A stretch of 64,000 nucleotides of DNA from Microbacterium sp. Leaf151 (GTDB taxonomy: Bacteria; Actinomycetota; Actinomycetes; Actinomycetales; Microbacteriaceae). A model generated the notes under the pieces. It searched no databases and was not told where the DNA came from. It was given only the letters and a program-made list of their open reading frames with translations. The position numbers and the translations under genes are program-made. The DNA lies in contig NZ_LMOR01000002.1 of NCBI RefSeq assembly GCF_001424225.1, positions 310,001 to 374,000 on the forward strand, given 5' to 3'. Positions 35,653-44,610 of the stretch are shown piece by piece; position 1 is the first letter of the stretch, and each line of letters begins with the position of its first letter.

Positions 35653-35688
35653 GAAGCCCCGCAGACCTCGTTCGGTCTGCGGGGCTTC
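35653..35688 (+). terminator. Terminator of clpP1P2
   Basis: Perfect 15-bp stem (35653-35667 with 35674-35688), loop TCGTTC, 15 bases after the clpP2 stop. Confidence 0.8.
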
Positions 35689-35964
35689 GCCGTGTTCGGC
35701 CGGCCCGCCATCCGTCGAACTCCGGGCGCGCGGTTCGCATCGACGCTGCATCACGGTGGCAGGCTGCAGCCGAGGTGTCAGGGACACGTCGTCTCGACGC
35801 ACGCTGCGTCGCCGCTGACGGGTGGACCGCGGGCGTCAGCGGATGCCGCGCGTCCGCCCTGGGCGATCATGACACCGCCGCGGTCGTAAATGCCCTTGGT
35901 TCGTACGGGCACGGGTTAGGCTCGACTACACACCGGCGGGGGCCGGGTGACGGGAGGAACCGGC
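35689..35964. other. Gap between clpP2 terminator and clpX
   Basis: 276 bases without a supportable gene. A TAGGCT -10 at 35917-35922 and GGGAGG at 35952-35957 serve clpX. No repeat or ClgR-type operator is clear to me in the remainder. Confidence 0.5.
35917..35922 (+). promoter_or_regulatory. -10 element of clpX
   Basis: TAGGCT, 42 bases before the clpX ATG; upstream TTGGTT (35896-35901) is a poor -35 at 15-base spacing. Confidence 0.45.
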
Positions 35965-37233
35965 ATGGCACGTATCGGTGAGAGCGCCGACTTGTTCAAG
36001 TGTTCCTTCTGCGGCAAGAGCCAGAAGCAGGTTCAGCAGCTCATCGCCGGTCCCGGCGTGTACATCTGCGACGAGTGCGTCGAGCTGTGCAACGAGATCA
36101 TCGAAGAGCGCATGGCCGAATCGTCGGCCGGTGACGTCGCCGAGTTCGATCTTCCCAAGCCCCGCGAGATCTTCTCCTTCCTCGAGGAGTACGTCGTCGG
36201 TCAGGATGCCGCGAAGCGTGCCCTCGCCGTCGCCGTCTACAACCACTACAAGCGCATCCGCGCGCACGGCACGCTGCAGCCCGCTGAGGCCCGCGCCGAA
36301 GAGATCGACATCGCCAAGAGCAACATCCTGCTGCTCGGTCCCACGGGATGTGGAAAGACGTACCTCGCACAGACGCTCGCGAAGCGTCTCAACGTGCCCT
36401 TCGCGGTGGCGGATGCCACGGCCCTCACCGAGGCCGGCTACGTCGGTGAAGACGTCGAGAACATCCTGCTCAAGCTCCTGCAGGCCGCCGACTTCGACGT
36501 GAAGCGCGCCGAGACCGGCATCATCTACATCGACGAGGTCGACAAGATCGCCCGCAAGGCGGAGAACCCTTCGATCACGCGCGACGTCTCCGGTGAGGGC
36601 GTTCAGCAGGCGCTGCTGAAGATCCTCGAGGGCACCGTCGCCTCCGTCCCGCCGCAGGGTGGACGCAAGCACCCGCACCAGGAGTTCATCCAGATCGACA
36701 CGACCAACGTGTTGTTCATCGTCGCCGGCGCTTTCGCGGGTCTCGAGGAGATCATCTCCGCGCGTGTCGGTAAGCACGGCGTCGGTTTCGGTGCCCCGCT
36801 GCACCGCAAGGAAGACGCGCCCGACCTCTTCAGCGAGGCGCTGCCCGAAGACCTCCACAAGTTCGGCCTGATCCCCGAGTTCATCGGTCGTCTGCCCGTT
36901 GTTGCATCCGTGTCTCCGCTCGACCAGGACGCGCTGATGGAGATCCTCACGGCGCCTCGGAACGCGTTGGTCAAGCAGTACCAGCGCATGTTCGAGATCG
37001 ACGGGGTGCAGCTCGAGTTCGACGAAGACGCCCTGCGTGCCATCGCCGACCTCGCCGTGCTGCGCAAGACGGGCGCCCGCGGGCTTCGCGCCATTCTCGA
37101 AGACGTGCTCGGGCCGATCATGTTCGACGTGCCCTCGGCCGACGACATCGCGAAGGTCGTCATCACGCGCGCTTCCGTCGAAGACGGCGCGCAGCCGACG
37201 ATCGTGCTCGCGCAGAAGCGCCGCAGCGCCTGA
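35965..37233 (+). CDS. clpX: ATP-dependent Clp protease ATP-binding subunit ClpX
   Basis: AAA+ unfoldase that feeds proteins into ClpP. 422 residues. The N-terminal C4 zinc domain has Cys13, Cys16, Cys35 and Cys38. Walker A GPTGCGKT is at 125-132, Walker B IIYIDEVD at 186-193, pore-loop GYVGEDVE near 158, and the ClpP-binding loop near IGF is [12 protein letters not shown]. It has its own promoter, separate from clpP1P2. The final codons and stop are part of a 32-base tandem repeat. Confidence 0.97.
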   Translation: MARIGESADLFKCSFCGKSQKQVQQLIAGPGVYICDECVELCNEIIEERMAESSAGDVAEFDLPKPREIFSFLEEYVVGQDAAKRALAVAVYNHYKRIRAHGTLQPAEARAEEIDIAKSNILLLGPTGCGKTYLAQTLAKRLNVPFAVADATALTEAGYVGEDVENILLKLLQAADFDVKRAETGIIYIDEVDKIARKAENPSITRDVSGEGVQQALLKILEGTVASVPPQGGRKHPHQEFIQIDTTNVLFIVAGAFAGLEEIISARVGKHGVGFGAPLHRKEDAPDLFSEALPEDLHKFGLIPEFIGRLPVVASVSPLDQDALMEILTAPRNALVKQYQRMFEIDGVQLEFDEDALRAIADLAVLRKTGARGLRAILEDVLGPIMFDVPSADDIAKVVITRASVEDGAQPTIVLAQKRRSA

Positions 37234-37340
37234 GCCACCCGCGCACCGGGGACGGCAGCGCCTGAGCCGCCCGCGCACCGGGGACGGTAGCGCCTGAGCC
37301 GCCCGCGCACCGGGGACGGTAGCGCCTGAGCCGCACGACG
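37224..37340 (+). repeat. 32-bp tandem repeat beginning in clpX stop region
   Basis: Three complete 32-base units start at 37224, 37256 and 37288, with a partial fourth from 37320. Each begins (C/T)AGCGCCTGAGCC; the first contains the last clpX codons and TGA. Unit length is not a multiple of three, so later copies are out of frame. No CRISPR-like spacers. Confidence 0.85.
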
Positions 37341-37492
37341 CCGACGGCCATCGCGACTGCGCGCGCCGGGCCTCACCCGTGCCTGCGCAGAAACGCCACG
37401 GCGCGCGAGCACGCCCCGCACACAAGCGCACGCACCGACGACACCCGTTCCGGTCCGGTGCGGGGGCGCTATGCGCGCCCCCGCGCGCGGTG

Positions 37493-39544
37493 TCACCCCG
37501 TGAGGCCGCGTCGCTCCAGGAGCGGGCGGATGTCGGCATCCCGTCCACGGAAGTCGCGGTAGGCCGCGAGCGGGTCGCCGGCGCCACCGACGCCCAACAC
37601 CTTCTGGCGGAAGCGCTCACCGTTCGCGCGGGCCAGACCGCCGTTCTCGCGGAACCATTCGACGGTGTCGGCGTCGAGAACCTCGCTCCAGATGTAGGAG
37701 TAGTACCCGGCGCTGTACCCACCCGAGAACACGTGCGCGAAGTACGTCGAGGCGTACCGGGTCGGCACGACGGGATTGTCGAGGCCGATGTCGGCCAGAG
37801 CAGCGGCCTCGAACTCGGCGACGTCGATCTCGGCCGACGCCTCGTCGACGGACAGGCCGTGCCACGCCTGATCGATCCAGGATGCCGCGAGGTACTCGCT
37901 CGTCGCGAAGCCCTGGTTGAACGCCTCCGAGGCATGCAGGCGATCGACGACGTCGGACAGGAGCGGTTCGCCGGTGTCGATGTGACGGGCGTAGTTCGTG
38001 AGGATCTCGGGCCAGAGGATCCACATCTCATTCACCTGGCTCGGGAACTCGACGAAATCGCGGTAGACCGCGGTGCCGGCGAAGTGCGGGTACGTCACCG
38101 TGGCGAACAGGCCGTGCAGGGCGTGACCGAACTCGTGGAACAGCGTCGTGACCTCATCCAACGTCAGAAGGGTCGGCGTGCCCGGGGCCGGCTTGTTGAC
38201 GTTGAGATTGTTGACGACGACGGGGGCGGTGCCGCGCAGCGTGGACTGCGTCACGATCGAGTTCATCCACGCGCCGCCCCGCTTGCTGTCGCGGGTGTAG
38301 AGGTCGAGCAGGAACAGCCCGAGCTCGCCACCGTCGGCGTTGCGCACCTCGAACACGCGCACCTCGGGATGGTAGCCCTGCAGGTCGTGACGTTCGGCGA
38401 TGGTCACGCCGTACAGCTGTTCGGCGGCGAAGAAGACGCCGTCGCGCAGAACGCGCTCCGCTTCGAACCAGGGGCGCAGCTCCGCGCGATCGAGGTCGTA
38501 CCGCTCGGCGCGTACCTTCTCGGTGTAGAGGGCCCAGTCGGCGGCCTCGATGTGGATGCCGTCCGCATCGGCGATCTTCTGGAGGGCGTCTTGCTCGGAC
38601 CGCGCGTTGGCGGCGGCGGGCACAGCGAGTCGGCGGAGCAGGTCGCGGGCGGCATCCGGAGACCCCGCCGTCTGGTCCGCGAGGACGGCGGCCGCGTGCG
38701 AGGGGTATCCGAGCAGGGCGGCGCGCTCCGCGCGCACGCGCACGATCTCGCGGAGGACGTCGCGGTTGTCGTGGGCGTTGCCGCGCGCGGCGCGTGAGCG
38801 GGACGCCTCGAGCAGACGTCGACGGCTCTCGCGGTTGGTCAGTGACGCGAGGTAGGGGTGACCGGTGTACAAGGTCAGGGTGACGACGTACCGCCCGTCC
38901 AGGCCTCGACTGGTCGCCGCCTGCGCCGCGGCCGACAGCTCGCCCGCGCCCAGGCCGTCGAGCTCGGCCGCGTCGTCGAACACGACGGCCAGGTCGTTGG
39001 TGTCGGCGAGCAGGTTCTTCTCGAACGTCGTGGTGAGGACCGAGAGACGCTGGTTGAGGTCGGTCAGGCGCGCCTTCTGCGTGTCGTCGAGCCCCGCGCC
39101 GGCCAGCGACATCTCGCGGTGACGGCGTTCCACGAGGTAGCGGCTCTCGGCATCGAGATCGAGTCGGTCGAGATGGGCGTGCACCTCCGCGATGCGCGCG
39201 AACAGGGTGGCGTCCAGCTGGATCGCGTCGCTGTGCGCGGCCATGAGGGGGGCCAGCTCCTCCTCGATCGCCTGGATCTCGGCGGTGCCGTCGGCAGACG
39301 TGACGGTGTAGAAGGTCCGCGCCACACGATCGAGAAGAACGCCGCTGCGCTCCAGAGCGAGAAGGGTGTTCTCGAACGTGGGCTCATCCGTCTGCGCGGT
39401 GATGGCGTCGATCTCGGCGCGATGAGCGGCGAACGCCTCGTGGAAGGCGGGCAGGTAGTGCTCGGGCCGGATGCTTCCGTACGGGGGGAGGTCGAAGGGG
39501 AGAGCGGGCGGTGCGAGGAGGGGATTGGTCACGGCATCCGTCAT
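37493..39544 (-). CDS. M3-family oligopeptidase (Dcp-like)
   Basis: Zinc metallopeptidase that cleaves peptides, either releasing C-terminal dipeptides (Dcp) or acting as an oligopeptidase; it finishes degradation of Clp products. 683 residues. Zinc site TLFHEFGHALHGLF with His470 and His474, and the third ligand Glu in the FVEFPSQVNEMW segment about 28 residues on. The N-terminal helical lid covers the first 200 residues. ATG 39544 is set by TAGGCT six bases upstream. Convergent with clpX across the 32-bp repeats. Confidence 0.93.
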   Translation of the reverse strand: MTDAVTNPLLAPPALPFDLPPYGSIRPEHYLPAFHEAFAAHRAEIDAITAQTDEPTFENTLLALERSGVLLDRVARTFYTVTSADGTAEIQAIEEELAPLMAAHSDAIQLDATLFARIAEVHAHLDRLDLDAESRYLVERRHREMSLAGAGLDDTQKARLTDLNQRLSVLTTTFEKNLLADTNDLAVVFDDAAELDGLGAGELSAAAQAATSRGLDGRYVVTLTLYTGHPYLASLTNRESRRRLLEASRSRAARGNAHDNRDVLREIVRVRAERAALLGYPSHAAAVLADQTAGSPDAARDLLRRLAVPAAANARSEQDALQKIADADGIHIEAADWALYTEKVRAERYDLDRAELRPWFEAERVLRDGVFFAAEQLYGVTIAERHDLQGYHPEVRVFEVRNADGGELGLFLLDLYTRDSKRGGAWMNSIVTQSTLRGTAPVVVNNLNVNKPAPGTPTLLTLDEVTTLFHEFGHALHGLFATVTYPHFAGTAVYRDFVEFPSQVNEMWILWPEILTNYARHIDTGEPLLSDVVDRLHASEAFNQGFATSEYLAASWIDQAWHGLSVDEASAEIDVAEFEAAALADIGLDNPVVPTRYASTYFAHVFSGGYSAGYYSYIWSEVLDADTVEWFRENGGLARANGERFRQKVLGVGGAGDPLAAYRDFRGRDADIRPLLERRGLTG

Positions 39545-39550
39545 CGTCCC

Positions 39551-39556
39551 AGCCTA
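39551..39556 (-). promoter_or_regulatory. -10 element, leaderless oligopeptidase gene
   Basis: TAGGCT, minus strand, six bases before the ATG at 39544. Confidence 0.6.
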
Positions 39557-39580
39557 CGAGCACGAGCGACGGATCCGGGG

Positions 39581-39654
39581 GGAGGACTTCCGATGGGCGG
39601 AGGATCCTGGGAGCGTGCGCCGTCCTCCGCCGCCGGAAACTCCTCCACTCCCGG
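39581..39654. repeat. 74-bp intergenic repeat, copy 1
   Basis: GGAGGACTTCCG... to ...CTCCCGG. About 60 of 74 bases are shared with copy 2 by eye. It is partly self-complementary through GGAGGA and TCCTCC segments. Confidence 0.7.
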
Positions 39655-39706
39655 ACGTCGGTCCCGCCGTGCGCGCAGGTGCGAACGGCGAGGCGAGCCT
39701 CCGAGC

Positions 39707-39780
39707 GGAGGACTTCCGGCCGGGGGAGGATCCCGGGCGCGTGCGACGTCCTCCGTCCCCCGAATCTCCTCCGCTCCCGG
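39707..39780. repeat. 74-bp intergenic repeat, copy 2
   Basis: Begins 126 bases after copy 1 in the same orientation. Together they fill most of the 317-base gap between the oligopeptidase gene and the small gene at 39862, which holds no other gene. Confidence 0.7.
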
Positions 39781-39807
39781 GCACGACGGGTCGCAAGCGC
39801 CACACGA

Positions 39808-39846
39808 CGAAGCCCGCCGACGCCCCAGAGGGCGCAGCGGGCTTCG
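39808..39846 (-). terminator. Terminator of valS unit
   Basis: 10-bp stem CGAAGCCCGC/GCGGGCTTCG (39808-39817 with 39837-39846) with an inner GCCC/GGGC stem, just after the stop of the 82-aa gene on the minus strand. Confidence 0.65.
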
Positions 39847-39861
39847 TGGCGAACGGACGGC

Positions 39862-40110
39862 TCAGGCGAACTCGTCGTCGTCGTCGTAGCGAACGACGAT
39901 CTCGCCCGCGGCATCCTGGGACACGATGACCCCGGTGTCGAGCTCGGCGACGGGGCGCCCCTCGAGGAACGTCAGCGTCCACCGCGGGGCGGGCGCGCTG
40001 AGCCCGTCGGGATTCAGCGCCTCTTCGACCGCGGCGATCTGCGCGTGCAACGCCTCGGGGACGGCCTTCGGCGGCTGCTCACGGGCGGTCCAACGGGTTC
40101 CGAGCTGCAT
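39862..40110 (-). CDS. Small hypothetical protein downstream of valS
   Basis: 82 residues: helical start (REQPPKAVPEALHAQIAAVEEAL), central TLTFLEGRPVAELDTGVIVSQD and a strongly acidic end RYDDDDEFA. I do not recognise the family. Its ATG overlaps the valS stop (TGATG), so it is translationally coupled to valS and probably made in proportion to it; a role with ValRS is only a guess. Confidence 0.7.
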   Translation of the reverse strand: MQLGTRWTAREQPPKAVPEALHAQIAAVEEALNPDGLSAPAPRWTLTFLEGRPVAELDTGVIVSQDAAGEIVVRYDDDDEFA

Positions 40111-42677
40111 CAGTCCTCCTGGGGTGCGAACACGATGTCGGTGACGGTGGTGGTGTCGCCCTCGGCGAAGGCGATCGTCTCGATGCGCCCGACGGCGCGC
40201 AGGTCGCCCTCAGCGAGGCGCAGCGCCTCGACGTGGGGGCTGGCAACCGTGAGCGATGTCACGGCCGTCTTCTGCGAGGCTTTCGCCTCGGTCTTGGCGC
40301 GACGGATGCCGATGAGCGCGGCGCTGACGGCGGTGAGCACGGCGGGGTCGCCGTCGATGCCGAGCGGCTCCGGCCACGCGGCGGTGTGCACCGAACCCTC
40401 TTCGAACCACGACCAGGTCTCTTCAGCGGCGAACGACAGCACGGGGGCGAACAGGCGCACCAGCGTCGAGAGGGCCGTGCGCAGCGCGAGAGCGGCCGAG
40501 GCCTGACCCACGTCGGACCGGTCGTACGCGCGCTCCTTCACCAGCTCGAGGTAGTCGTCGCAGAACGTCCAGAAGAACGACTCGGTGATCTCCAGCGCCC
40601 GCGCGTGGTCGTACGCCTCGAAGGCGGCGGTGGCGTCTCGAATCACGGCGTCCAGGGTCGCGAGCATCGACGCGTCGAGGTCGTGCGTGACCTCGGCGCC
40701 CTCGGGCACGGGGAAGGACAGTACGAACTTCGCCGCGTTCAGCAGCTTGATCGACAGGCGCCGACCGATCTTCACCTGCGTCGGGTTCTGCGGGTCGAAG
40801 GCGGCATCGGTGCCCAGGCGGCTCGACGCCGACCAATAGCGCACGGCGTCGGAGCCGTGCTGCTTCAGGATGTCGGCGGGAGTGACGACGTTGCCCTTCG
40901 ACTTCGACATCTTCTTGCGGTCGGGATCGACGATGAAGCCCGAGATCGCGGCATCCGACCAGGGGCTCCGGTCGTCTTCGAGGGCGCTGCGCAGCATCGT
41001 CGAGAAGAGCCAGGTGCGGATGATGTCCTGACCCTGCGGTCGCAGGTCGAACGGTGCGACGAGGTTCCACAGCTCCTCGTCGCGCTGCCAGCCACCGGCC
41101 AGCTGCGGGGTGAGCGACGACGTCGCCCAGGTGTCGAGGATGTCGAGCTCAGGGTCGAAGCCGCCGGCCACTCCACGCTGGTCCTCGGTGTACCCCGGGG
41201 GCACATCGACCGTCGGGTCGACCGGGAGGGCGGCGAGGTCGGGGGTCAGCACGCGCGCGTAGTCGCGCTCCCCGTTCTCATCCAGCGCGTACCAGACGGG
41301 GATCGGCACCCCGAAGAAGCGCTGGCGCGAGACGAGCCAGTCGCCGGTGAGGCCGTTGGTCCAGTTCTCGAAGCGCACGCGCATGAAGTCGGGATGCCAC
41401 GACATCTCGCGCCCGAGGGCCACGAGGCGCTCGCGCAGCTCGGCATCCCGAGCACCGTTGCGGATGTACCACTGGCGCGTCGACACGATCTCGAGCGGAC
41501 GGTCGCCCTTCTCAAAGAACTTCACGGGGTGGGTGAAGGGCTTCGGAGCCCCCTCCATGGCGCCGGATTCCTGCAGCAGCTCGACGATGCGCTTCTTGGC
41601 GCTGAACACGGTCTTGCCCGCGAGTTCGTCGTACGCCGCCTTCGCGGCATCCGTCACGATCACGTCGGGGGCGTCGGCGACGATGCGTCCGTCTTTGCCG
41701 ATGATCGTGCGGTTCGGCAGGTCGAGCTCGCGCCACCAGATGATGTCGGTCACGTCACCGAAGGTGCAGATCATGGCGATGCCCGATCCCTTGTCCTTCT
41801 GCGCGAGCGGGTGCGCGAGCACCGGCACCTCGACATCGAAGAGCGGGGTGCGCACGGTCGTACCGAAGAGGGGCTGGTAGCGCTCGTCGTCGGGGTTGGC
41901 CACGAGAGCGACGCACGCGGCGAGCAGCTCGGGGCGGGTGGTCTCGATGAAGACGTCGCCGGAGCCGTCGGTCTTCGCGAAGCCCACGCGGTGGTAGGCG
42001 GCGGGCTGGTCGCGGTCTTCGAGCTCGGCCTGGGCGATCGCCGAGCGGAAGTCGACGTCCCACAGGGTCGGCGCCATCGACTGATACGCCTCGCCGCGCT
42101 CGATGTTGCGCAGGAACGCCAGCTGGCTCGTGCGGATCGAGTCGTCGGAGATGGTGCGGTAGGTCTGCGTCCAGTCGACGCTGAGTCCCAGCTCGCGGAA
42201 GAGCTCCTCGAACTGCTTCTCATCCTCGATCGTGAGCTGCTCGCAGAGCTCGATGAAGTTGCGGCGGCTGATCGGCACCTGGTCGGCGGCCTTGCTGTTC
42301 TTGTTGTCGCCGCCGGCGAACGGCGGGGTGAAGTCGGCGTCGTAGGGGAGCGAGGGGTCGCAGCGCACGCCGTAGTAGTTCTGCACACGGCGCTCGGTGG
42401 GCAGGCCGTTGTCGTCCCAGCCCATCGGGTAGAACACGGTCTTGCCGCGCATGCGCTCGAAGCGCACCTTCACGTCGGTGTGCGTGAAGGAGAACACGTG
42501 GCCGATGTGCAGGCTCCCGGATGCCGTCGGCGGCGGGGTGTCCACGGAGTACACGCCCTGGCGACCGACTTTGGCGGCGCGCAGGCGGTCGAAGACGTAC
42601 GTGCCGCGCTCGTTCCACGCGGCGTCCCACTTCTGCTCGAGGCCTTCCAGGGCGGGCTTGTCGGGAATGGTGGCCAT
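40110..42677 (-). CDS. valS: Valyl-tRNA synthetase
   Basis: Class I synthetase that charges tRNA-Val and edits mischarged threonine. 855 residues. LHIGHVFSF has the HIGH motif at 57-60; KKMSKSKGNVVTP has KMSKS at 589-593; the CP1 editing domain lies between (IETTRPELLAACVALVANP). It lacks the long C-terminal coiled coil of the E. coli enzyme, like the short ValRS type. ATG 42677 is set by GAGGAG six to seven bases upstream. No T-box is visible upstream; the leader region holds a GTGTCCA palindrome instead. Confidence 0.96.
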   Translation of the reverse strand: MATIPDKPALEGLEQKWDAAWNERGTYVFDRLRAAKVGRQGVYSVDTPPPTASGSLHIGHVFSFTHTDVKVRFERMRGKTVFYPMGWDDNGLPTERRVQNYYGVRCDPSLPYDADFTPPFAGGDNKNSKAADQVPISRRNFIELCEQLTIEDEKQFEELFRELGLSVDWTQTYRTISDDSIRTSQLAFLRNIERGEAYQSMAPTLWDVDFRSAIAQAELEDRDQPAAYHRVGFAKTDGSGDVFIETTRPELLAACVALVANPDDERYQPLFGTTVRTPLFDVEVPVLAHPLAQKDKGSGIAMICTFGDVTDIIWWRELDLPNRTIIGKDGRIVADAPDVIVTDAAKAAYDELAGKTVFSAKKRIVELLQESGAMEGAPKPFTHPVKFFEKGDRPLEIVSTRQWYIRNGARDAELRERLVALGREMSWHPDFMRVRFENWTNGLTGDWLVSRQRFFGVPIPVWYALDENGERDYARVLTPDLAALPVDPTVDVPPGYTEDQRGVAGGFDPELDILDTWATSSLTPQLAGGWQRDEELWNLVAPFDLRPQGQDIIRTWLFSTMLRSALEDDRSPWSDAAISGFIVDPDRKKMSKSKGNVVTPADILKQHGSDAVRYWSASSRLGTDAAFDPQNPTQVKIGRRLSIKLLNAAKFVLSFPVPEGAEVTHDLDASMLATLDAVIRDATAAFEAYDHARALEITESFFWTFCDDYLELVKERAYDRSDVGQASAALALRTALSTLVRLFAPVLSFAAEETWSWFEEGSVHTAAWPEPLGIDGDPAVLTAVSAALIGIRRAKTEAKASQKTAVTSLTVASPHVEALRLAEGDLRAVGRIETIAFAEGDTTTVTDIVFAPQED

Positions 42678-42786
42678 GCGGGTACTCCTCGAGCGATATG
42701 GGCGGCACTGTGTGAGCGTGCCTGAAGGGTGTGGCATCCACGATACCGGGGGCGGGGCCGCGGCGCGGGCAGGGCGCCTCCGTGGC

Positions 42787-42851
42787 CGCGTGAGTGTCCA
42801 CGACACCAGGGAGCGGTCGGAGATCGTCCGGGTGTCGTGGACACCCACGCG
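42787..42851. repeat. GTGTCCA palindromic element, copy B
   Basis: 21-base arms with one mismatch (42787-42807 and 42831-42851; core GTGTCCACGACACC) around 23 bases. It sits in the 304-base gap between divergent valS and the binding-protein gene, which contains no gene. A shorter half-site GTGGCATCCACGATACC lies at about 42731. Confidence 0.8.
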
Positions 42852-42941
42852 ACGAGGCGACCCGTGCGCGCTATGGTCGCGCATTCGCCGCGGGCGAGCG
42901 CGCGGGGGCCGGGGTTTCCGCACCGGGTCCAGGAACGCGGG

Positions 42942-42947
42942 TAGGCT
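42942..42947 (+). promoter_or_regulatory. -10 element of ABC importer operon
   Basis: TAGGCT, 34 bases before the ATG of the binding-protein gene. Confidence 0.45.
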
Positions 42948-42981
42948 GGAGGTTCCCCATCGAGATTTCCGAGGTCTCTCC

Positions 42982-44595
42982 ATGCCTTCTGTGCACACCC
43001 GCCGCGCGCTGACGGCGGTCGCCGTCGCTGCTGTCGCCGCCCTGTCCCTCTCCGCGTGCGCGGGGTCCGACCCCGAGGCCTCCGGTGACGGCGAGATCGT
43101 CTGGGCGATCGAGGGCGCCAACCTCTCGGCCGGGCACATGGACCCGCAGACCAGCCAGCTCGATGTGTCGGCCATGGTGCAGCGCGCCGTGCTCGACTCG
43201 CTGGTCTACCAGGAGGCCGACGGCTCGTTCTCGCCGTGGCTCGCGACCTCGTGGGAAGTCGAAGACGGCGGTGCGAGCTACGTCTTCCAGCTCCGCGACG
43301 ACGTGACCTTCCACGACGGCACGCCCTTCGACGCGGCGGCCGTGAAGGCGAACTTCGACCGCATCGTCGATCCCGAGACGGCGTCGGCGCAGGCGGCATC
43401 CATGCTCGGAGGCGACCTGTACGGCGGCACCGACGTGGTTGACGACCACACCGTGCGCGTGCGCTTCTCGCAGCCCTACGCACCGTTCCTTCAGGCCGCC
43501 AGCACGTCGCTGCTCGGGTTCTACTCCCCGGCAGTGCTCGAGACCAAGGCCGACCAGCTCAAGGCCGGCGGCCCCGGCGTCACGGTGGGAACCGGCCCGT
43601 TCGAGCTGACCGAATACACGCCCGACCAGGACATCGTCTACACCCGCAACGACGACTACACCTGGGGCCCCGACGGCACCGGGGCGCCGAGTTTCGAGAC
43701 GCTGCGCGTCGACATCCTGCCCGAGGCCTCGGTGCGCGTCGGCGCCCTTTCCAGCGGCCAGGCCGATGTCGTGACGAACCTGCCGCCGAACCTCGTCAGC
43801 CAGGTTCCCGCCGACGACACCGTCGAGTCGCTCGAGTACCCGGGTCTGCCCTACTCGCTCTTCCTCAACGAGAAGTACGGCGTCTTCGCCGACCAGAAGG
43901 TGCGTCAGGCCTTCACGCGCGCGATCGACGTCGACACCGCCGTGCAGGAGATCTTCTTCGGTCAGTACCCGCGCGCATGGAGCATCCTCGGCTCCACCAC
44001 CCCCGGCTACGACGCGAGCCTCGAGAACTCGTGGCCCTTCGACCAGTCGGCGGCGAACGCCCTGCTCGACGAGGCGGGTTGGACGGGCCGGGATGCCGAC
44101 GGCATCCGCACCAAGGACGGCCAGCGCCTCACGGCCCGCTGGATCGCGTGGACCCCGGTTCCCGACGACCGCGCGGCGCTCGCGAACGCCGCGCAGAGCG
44201 ACCTCAAAGCGGTGGGTTTCGATCTGCAGCGCGAGGTGCTCGAGCCCGGCGCGTACAACGAGCAGTACGGCCCGAAGACGTTCGACGTCACCGACTGGGG
44301 CTTCTCGGGCGTCGACGCCGATCTGCTGCAGAGCCACCTCGCGACCGACGGGTTCCAGAACGCCTCGCAGGTGAGCGATCCCTCCCTCGACGCGCTGTTG
44401 GAGCAGGGTGCCTCGACCACCGACGCCGCGGCCCGCAACGCCGTGTACGCCCAGGTGCAGCAGTGGAACGCCGAGCATGCCGCCATCGTGCCGCTGTACA
44501 GCCCCGCGCTGATCAGCGCCGTGCGCCCTGACGTGAGCGGCCTGACGTTCGACCTCTACGGTCGTCCGCTCTTCGCCACCGCGTCGGTCGGCTGA
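42982..44595 (+). CDS. ABC transporter substrate-binding lipoprotein (peptide/nickel family, SBP_bac_5)
   Basis: Extracytoplasmic receptor of a DppA/OppA/NikA-type importer. 537 residues. The signal sequence (RRALTAVAVAAVAALSLSAC) ends in lipobox LSAC with the lipidated Cys near residue 25. Family segments include WLATSWEVEDGGASYVFQLRDDVTFHDG near 85-115, TGPFELTEYTPDQDIVYTRND and VRQAFTRAIDVDTAV. The ligand (di/oligopeptide, nickel or other) cannot be read from sequence. First of four transport genes transcribed together. Confidence 0.92.
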   Translation: MPSVHTRRALTAVAVAAVAALSLSACAGSDPEASGDGEIVWAIEGANLSAGHMDPQTSQLDVSAMVQRAVLDSLVYQEADGSFSPWLATSWEVEDGGASYVFQLRDDVTFHDGTPFDAAAVKANFDRIVDPETASAQAASMLGGDLYGGTDVVDDHTVRVRFSQPYAPFLQAASTSLLGFYSPAVLETKADQLKAGGPGVTVGTGPFELTEYTPDQDIVYTRNDDYTWGPDGTGAPSFETLRVDILPEASVRVGALSSGQADVVTNLPPNLVSQVPADDTVESLEYPGLPYSLFLNEKYGVFADQKVRQAFTRAIDVDTAVQEIFFGQYPRAWSILGSTTPGYDASLENSWPFDQSAANALLDEAGWTGRDADGIRTKDGQRLTARWIAWTPVPDDRAALANAAQSDLKAVGFDLQREVLEPGAYNEQYGPKTFDVTDWGFSGVDADLLQSHLATDGFQNASQVSDPSLDALLEQGASTTDAAARNAVYAQVQQWNAEHAAIVPLYSPALISAVRPDVSGLTFDLYGRPLFATASVG

Positions 44596-44610
44596 GACCC
44601 CGACCCTCGG

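Noticed and set aside
37224-37340. Possible CRISPR array
   Set aside because: Tandem units abut with no unique spacers, and no cas genes are present.
42678-42981. T-box or other riboswitch upstream of valS
   Set aside because: No AGGGTGGNACCGCG sequence or specifier hairpin found on the minus strand; the gap is explained by the palindrome and a promoter for the opposite gene.
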